Below are positions 6,194 through 9,398 of a stretch of DNA of 9,398 bases, one piece after another. The notes below the pieces were generated by a model. The model did no database searches, was not told where the DNA came from, and saw only the letters and a list, made by a program, of their open reading frames with translations. This DNA is from an uncultured Flammeovirgaceae bacterium. GTDB taxonomy: Bacteria > Bacteroidota > Bacteroidia > Cytophagales > Cyclobacteriaceae. The first letter of the stretch is position 1. Each line of letters starts with the position of its first letter. The stretch lies in assembly GCA_937138955.1 (NCBI GenBank), contig CAKZPJ010000362.1, positions 1 through 9,398 of the forward strand, given 5' to 3'. The position numbers were made by a program, and so were the translations under genes.

Positions 6194-8290
6194 ATGAAAA
6201 GGATTTCGATTACTTTAAGCTTATTGTATATCATTCTGGCTTTATCCTGCACTAAAGAAGAAATTTACTCCGACGCCCTTTCAGCCGAAGAAGCAATTCA
6301 AAGTTTTCAGTTGCACGATGGATTTGAAATAGAAGTTTTTGCTGCTGAGCCTCACGTTATGGATCCAGTGGAGATGATTTTTGATGCTGAAGGAAATATC
6401 TTCGTCGTGGAAATGCCCGATTACCCGTTCAAACCCGAAGCAGGTGAAGGGGGTGGTCGTATTAAAATGCTAGTGGATACTAACCATGACGGAGTCATTG
6501 ATCAATCCAGCGTCTTTGCTGAAGGACTGTCTGAAGCCACCAGCGTTTTACCCTGGGAAGATGGGCTGTTGGTAACCTCAGCCCCGAACATTCTTTATCT
6601 TAAAGATACCGACGGTGATTGGCAGGCCGACCATCAGGAAATTTTATTTACCGGATTCTTTGAGAACAACTCTGAGGCGCAGATCACCAACCTACGCTAC
6701 AGTGTAGATAACTGGATTTACGCGGCCAATCACGGTCAGGCTGGTGAGGTAACCTTCACTCGTCAACCCGATGCAAAACCATTAGCAATGAGCGGTGGTG
6801 ATTTTCGGTTTCGGCTAGATAAAGAGGAATTTGAGCTGACTAGCGGACCGGCTCAGTTCGGACATGCCATTAACGATTGGGGACATCGGTTCATTACCCA
6901 AAATACCATCCATATTCGCCACGCAGTAATGCCCGCCCGATATATTGATGGTCACGATCATCTACCCGCTTCATCAGCTTCGGTCAATATTTCCGATCAT
7001 GATCTGGAAATGTTTCAGGACACTCCCCCACCCTATTGGCGGGCAGAGCGAACTCGTCGCAGGCAACTGCAATACCAAGAGCAAGGACTTGACCGGATAG
7101 AATACGCTGAAGATCATTTTACAGGAGCGTCGGGTGGCACGGTCTATACTGGAGATGCCTTTCCGCAGGAATACCACGGGAATATTTTCACCGGAGATGT
7201 AGCAGGCAACCTGATACACCGCGATGTTTTGATTCCGGATCAAGAAAACCCAACCTATACCGCCAGCCGCCACGCGAGTGAGATGGAAAAAGAATTCCTT
7301 TCTTCTACCGATCCCTGGTTTCGCCCGGCAAATTTCACCATTGGCCCCGATGGCTATCTGTACGTCATCGATATGTACCGACAGCATATTGAGACTCCAC
7401 TATCTATCCCGGAAGACCTAAAAGAAGACATGGATTTCTTGAATGGAATTGACAAAGGGCGTATTTACCGAATCAAACCTATCGGTACTTCCGCACAAAG
7501 TGCTAACCCTAATCTGAAGATTATGGAATCCGCTCAACTGGTAGAGTTGTTAACTCATCCTAATCAATGGTGGCGATTGCAATCTCAACGGTTACTGCTA
7601 GAACGGCAGGATCTGTCAGTGGCAAAAAAAGTTGAGCAAATATTTAAAGAACACCAAGATGCCCGCGGACGGTTGCACGCATTGTACGTACTAGAAGGTT
7701 TAGGAAAACTCGATCCCAATCACGTTCAAGTGGCTATGCAGGATGCTCACCCTGCACTTAGAGAGCACGGAGTTATTTTAGGCGAACGCTTTCCCGAGAT
7801 GCTACCATCAATCATTGAGTGTAGCCGTGATTCATCAGCTCGGGTAGCTTTTCAGGCGGCTCTGAGTTTGGGTAAATTCCCGAACCAACCTGAGATACAA
7901 ACTGCCCTGGTTGATTTGATAGAACAGAAAGGGCAGAATCCTTGGTTCAGAGCTGCAGTACTGAGTTCAGAAGCAGGTAGCTCCTATAACTTGGTTGAAA
8001 TACTTTCCGAAGAAAAAGCGTTTTTCACTGGGAAAGAAGATTGGAAAGTTGATTTTATGGAAGGCCTTTCATTTGCGATTACCTCCCGAAATCCCCCGTC
8101 GGAAGTAAATAAGTATCTGGCTTTGTTAGACGAGCTGGATCCTATCTGGCAAAAGGCTGGAACTAGCGGGATTATGAATGCTGGCAAGAAACAGGGCAGT
8201 ACTGAACTTAAGGCATTGATTGAAAATATTACCAATGAAAAGCAGTCAAATATTGCATTACAGCAATTGACTGCATACTATGCAAAATGA
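6194..8290 (+). CDS. PVC-type dehydrogenase-like lipoprotein, beta-propeller plus HEAT-like repeats, no haem domain
   Basis: A 698-residue lipoprotein whose signal ends L-A-L-S-C with lipidated Cys19. Residues 36-430 match the beta-propeller of the PVC-type 'membrane-bound dehydrogenase' family, a quinoprotein-glucose-dehydrogenase-like fold: F-E-I-E-V-F-A-A-E-P, then E-M-I-F-D-A-E-G-N-I-F-V-V-E-M-P-D-Y-P, the acidic loops D-T-N-H-D-G-V-I-D (95-103) and D-T-D-G-D-W (138-143), which look like calcium sites, H-A-I-N-D-W-G-H-R-F, F-T-G-D-V-A-G-N-L-I-H-R, and P-D-G-Y-L-Y-V-I-D-M-Y-R (385-396). Residues 445-690 are alpha-helical repeats of HEAT type. Larger relatives end in a cytochrome c domain. 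Here only two cysteines exist (19 and 543), so there is no CXXCH. The stop codon overlaps the HiPIP start (ATGA), pointing to an external redox partner. Oxidised substrate and cofactor are unknown; the redox role is inferred from family and neighbour. Confidence 0.82.
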   Translation: MKRISITLSLLYIILALSCTKEEIYSDALSAEEAIQSFQLHDGFEIEVFAAEPHVMDPVEMIFDAEGNIFVVEMPDYPFKPEAGEGGGRIKMLVDTNHDGVIDQSSVFAEGLSEATSVLPWEDGLLVTSAPNILYLKDTDGDWQADHQEILFTGFFENNSEAQITNLRYSVDNWIYAANHGQAGEVTFTRQPDAKPLAMSGGDFRFRLDKEEFELTSGPAQFGHAINDWGHRFITQNTIHIRHAVMPARYIDGHDHLPASSASVNISDHDLEMFQDTPPPYWRAERTRRRQLQYQEQGLDRIEYAEDHFTGASGGTVYTGDAFPQEYHGNIFTGDVAGNLIHRDVLIPDQENPTYTASRHASEMEKEFLSSTDPWFRPANFTIGPDGYLYVIDMYRQHIETPLSIPEDLKEDMDFLNGIDKGRIYRIKPIGTSAQSANPNLKIMESAQLVELLTHPNQWWRLQSQRLLLERQDLSVAKKVEQIFKEHQDARGRLHALYVLEGLGKLDPNHVQVAMQDAHPALREHGVILGERFPEMLPSIIECSRDSSARVAFQAALSLGKFPNQPEIQTALVDLIEQKGQNPWFRAAVLSSEAGSSYNLVEILSEEKAFFTGKEDWKVDFMEGLSFAITSRNPPSEVNKYLALLDELDPIWQKAGTSGIMNAGKKQGSTELKALIENITNEKQSNIALQQLTAYYAK
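8287..8290 (+). other. ATGA stop-start overlap coupling dehydrogenase and HiPIP genes
   Basis: The TGA of the dehydrogenase-like gene (8288-8290) shares bases with the ATG of the HiPIP gene (8287-8289). This arrangement commonly gives translational re-initiation and matched amounts of two products. No strong Shine-Dalgarno sequence precedes the second ATG, which fits dependence on the upstream ribosome. Confidence 0.85.
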
Positions 8291-8640
8291 ATAATCAGCA
8301 GACTACCCGTCGGAAGTTCATAGCTCAAGTAAGCTCATTAGCTGTCGGGGGTAATTTAATACTAAACGGCTGCGGACAGAACACAAACCAGCAGACTGAA
8401 CAACAAACTCCTTTTGATGGTGCCCCCTGCGATGATACTCGGGCAGTTAGCGAAGCTGAACTGATAAAAAGGACGAGCTTTGGCTACGTGAGCGAATCAC
8501 CTTTGGCCGATAACCAGTGTAGCAACTGCAACCTTTACCTTCCCCCGAAAGAGGAACAACCCTGCGGGGAATGCATACTGTTTAAAGGCCCCGTGCAAGC
8601 TGAAGGTTATTGTACCTACTGGGCGGTAAAAGCATCATAG
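8287..8640 (+). CDS. Tat-exported high-potential iron-sulfur protein (HiPIP), probable lipoprotein
   Basis: 117 residues. The N-terminus has a twin-arginine signal (T-T-R-R-K-F-I, residues 6-12), a hydrophobic stretch, and then L-N-G-C, a lipobox with Cys29. The C-terminal part follows the HiPIP pattern: C78-S-N-C81-N-L-Y, C96-I-L-F-K-G, then G-Y-C109-T-Y-W, equivalent to the C-x2-C ... C-x-L-F-P-G ... G-W-C of known HiPIPs, so C78, C81, C96 and C109 should bind one 4Fe-4S cluster. Tat export fits a cluster inserted in the cytoplasm before translocation. Two further cysteines, C48 and C93, are unusual and could form a disulfide. The usual glycine-tryptophan before the last ligand is glycine-tyrosine. 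HiPIPs carry single electrons at high potential outside the cytoplasm. The ATGA overlap with the dehydrogenase-like lipoprotein makes that protein the obvious electron donor, by inference. Confidence 0.88.
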   Translation: MNNQQTTRRKFIAQVSSLAVGGNLILNGCGQNTNQQTEQQTPFDGAPCDDTRAVSEAELIKRTSFGYVSESPLADNQCSNCNLYLPPKEEQPCGECILFKGPVQAEGYCTYWAVKAS

Positions 8641-8785
8641 TAGTGCTATAGTATCCGTGCATTCAAATAATTATATTATCAATCAAGATTTATATTATGT
8701 GGATCCTTAAGATTGTCGCCGACATACAAATACACTCAAACACTTTTTATTTTAAAATTATAACGCTCGAATCCTAATACCAATC

Positions 8786-9398
8786 ATGACTCACCTAAAT
8801 TACTTCCTAGTTTTATTGATTCTGATAGGGATGTTTTCTTGCAACAATCAGAAACAGCAGATTCGGGTTGGAGTATTTGAGCTGGATGCCTCCCCACCTA
8901 TTGGTAGCCCAGTAGCTTATGCTCCTGCCCGTAAGATTGTGGATTCTCTCAGTATCAGGGGAATAGTAATACTTTCGGATGAAGATCCAATTGTGCTGTG
9001 TGCGGTAGATTGGCTGGGTATTGCCAACGAAGGGATGCAACGGTGGAAAGAAAGTCTGGCAGAAGCAGCCGGTACTTCGGTTGATCGGGTGTCGGTGCAC
9101 GCCATACATCAGCACGATGGCCTTCGCTGCGATTTTACCGTAGAGAAGATTCTGGCTGAGTACGGCATGGGCGGAATTAACTACGATACCACTTTTCTCA
9201 TCGGAAAAATAAAGGAAGTAGCAGAAGTGGTTCAGCAGGCGAAAGAATCGGCTGAACCGGTTACGCACTTAGGTTTTGGCAAAGCCAAAGTAGAAAAAGT
9301 AGCTTCTAACCGTCGTATACTGGGAGAAGACGGAAAGGTGAAAATAATTCGCTGGAGCAAGTCTACCGACTCGGCCGCAATTGCCGCTCCGGAAGGAC
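8786..9398 (+). CDS. neutral/alkaline ceramidase N-terminal domain-like lipoprotein, 3' end cut by window
   Basis: The frame is open from the ATG at 8786 to the right edge (204 codons visible). Residues 1-19 form a lipoprotein signal ending M-F-S-C. The rest matches the N-terminal domain of the neutral/alkaline (non-lysosomal) ceramidase family: R-V-G-V-F-E-L-D-A-S-P-P-I-G (27-40), I-R-G-I-V-I-L-S-D (58-65), V-L-C-A-V-D-W-L-G-I (70-79), V-H-A-I-H-Q-H-D-G (104-112, the counterpart of the usual T-H-T-H-S-G zinc site), then S-N-R-R (174-177) and A-A-P-E-G (200-204), where the family usually continues into the second metal site. True ceramidases cleave the amide bond of ceramide; many environmental bacterial members lie near dehydrogenases and sulfatases and have no proven substrate. 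It may share a function with the dehydrogenase-HiPIP pair 145 bp upstream; no clear terminator lies in that gap. Confidence 0.8.
   Translation, partial: MTHLNYFLVLLILIGMFSCNNQKQQIRVGVFELDASPPIGSPVAYAPARKIVDSLSIRGIVILSDEDPIVLCAVDWLGIANEGMQRWKESLAEAAGTSVDRVSVHAIHQHDGLRCDFTVEKILAEYGMGGINYDTTFLIGKIKEVAEVVQQAKESAEPVTHLGFGKAKVEKVASNRRILGEDGKVKIIRWSKSTDSAAIAAPEG

Noticed and set aside
6974..7387. 137-codon minus-strand open frame
   Set aside because: It lies wholly inside the dehydrogenase-like gene, antisense, with no motif or start context of its own.
8641..8785. Promoter or terminator in the gap before the ceramidase-like gene
   Set aside because: The gap is A/T-rich with a TTTTAAAA palindrome and short hairpins, but no stem with a T-run and no TAnnTTTG with matching upstream element.
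8813..9268. 151-codon minus-strand open frame over the ceramidase-like gene
   Set aside because: It is antisense to a plus-strand frame with a lipoprotein signal and clear family motifs, and its translation has no recognisable domain and low-complexity Phe/His-rich content.

Overview
The window looks like chromosomal DNA of a Bacteroidota bacterium, most likely a marine or soil member of the Cytophagales. The reasons are internal to the sequence: no clear Shine-Dalgarno sites before most starts, several short lipoprotein signals ending in S-C or G-C, an exact match to the Bacteroidota -7 promoter element (TAnnTTTG) before one gene, and protein families typical of the phylum (a DUF6787-like small membrane protein, an acidic-tailed ~100-residue protein, PAS proteins ending in a lone histidine-phosphotransfer helix pair). 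The genus assignment is not attempted. No rRNA, tRNA, CRISPR array, insertion sequence or phage gene was seen.

Layout. Positions 2-346 hold the 3' end of a gene whose product ends in a DM13-like domain, followed by a strong intrinsic terminator (366-416). Directly after the T-run comes an outer-membrane beta-barrel/transporter-like protein (429-1283), then a DUF6787-like two-helix membrane protein (1427-1771). On the minus strand, ending 7 bp from it, is a three-PAS signalling protein with a DHp-like helix pair but no ATPase domain (1779-3113, TTG start). A 190-bp divergent intergenic region leads to a plus-strand run: an acidic-tailed conserved protein (3304-3615), a secreted M20-type metallohydrolase with a His-to-Gln change at the first zinc-ligand motif (3628-5154), and a flavodoxin-fold NAD(P)H/FMN oxidoreductase (5215-5922).

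After a 271-bp gap comes the most interesting block. A 698-residue lipoprotein related to the PVC-type membrane dehydrogenases (beta-propeller plus HEAT-like repeats, 6194-8290) has no CXXCH haem site. It overlaps by ATGA a 117-residue Tat-exported high-potential iron-sulfur protein (HiPIP) with a lipobox (8287-8640). The inference is that the HiPIP replaces the fused cytochrome c domain as electron carrier. Then, 145 bp further on, a lipoprotein of the neutral/alkaline ceramidase N-terminal family begins (8786) and runs off the window end.

The three last genes together suggest an envelope-located oxidation/hydrolysis module on the outside of the cell or in the periplasm; the substrate cannot be read from the sequence. 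The other genes look like ordinary core or accessory housekeeping genes of the phylum.
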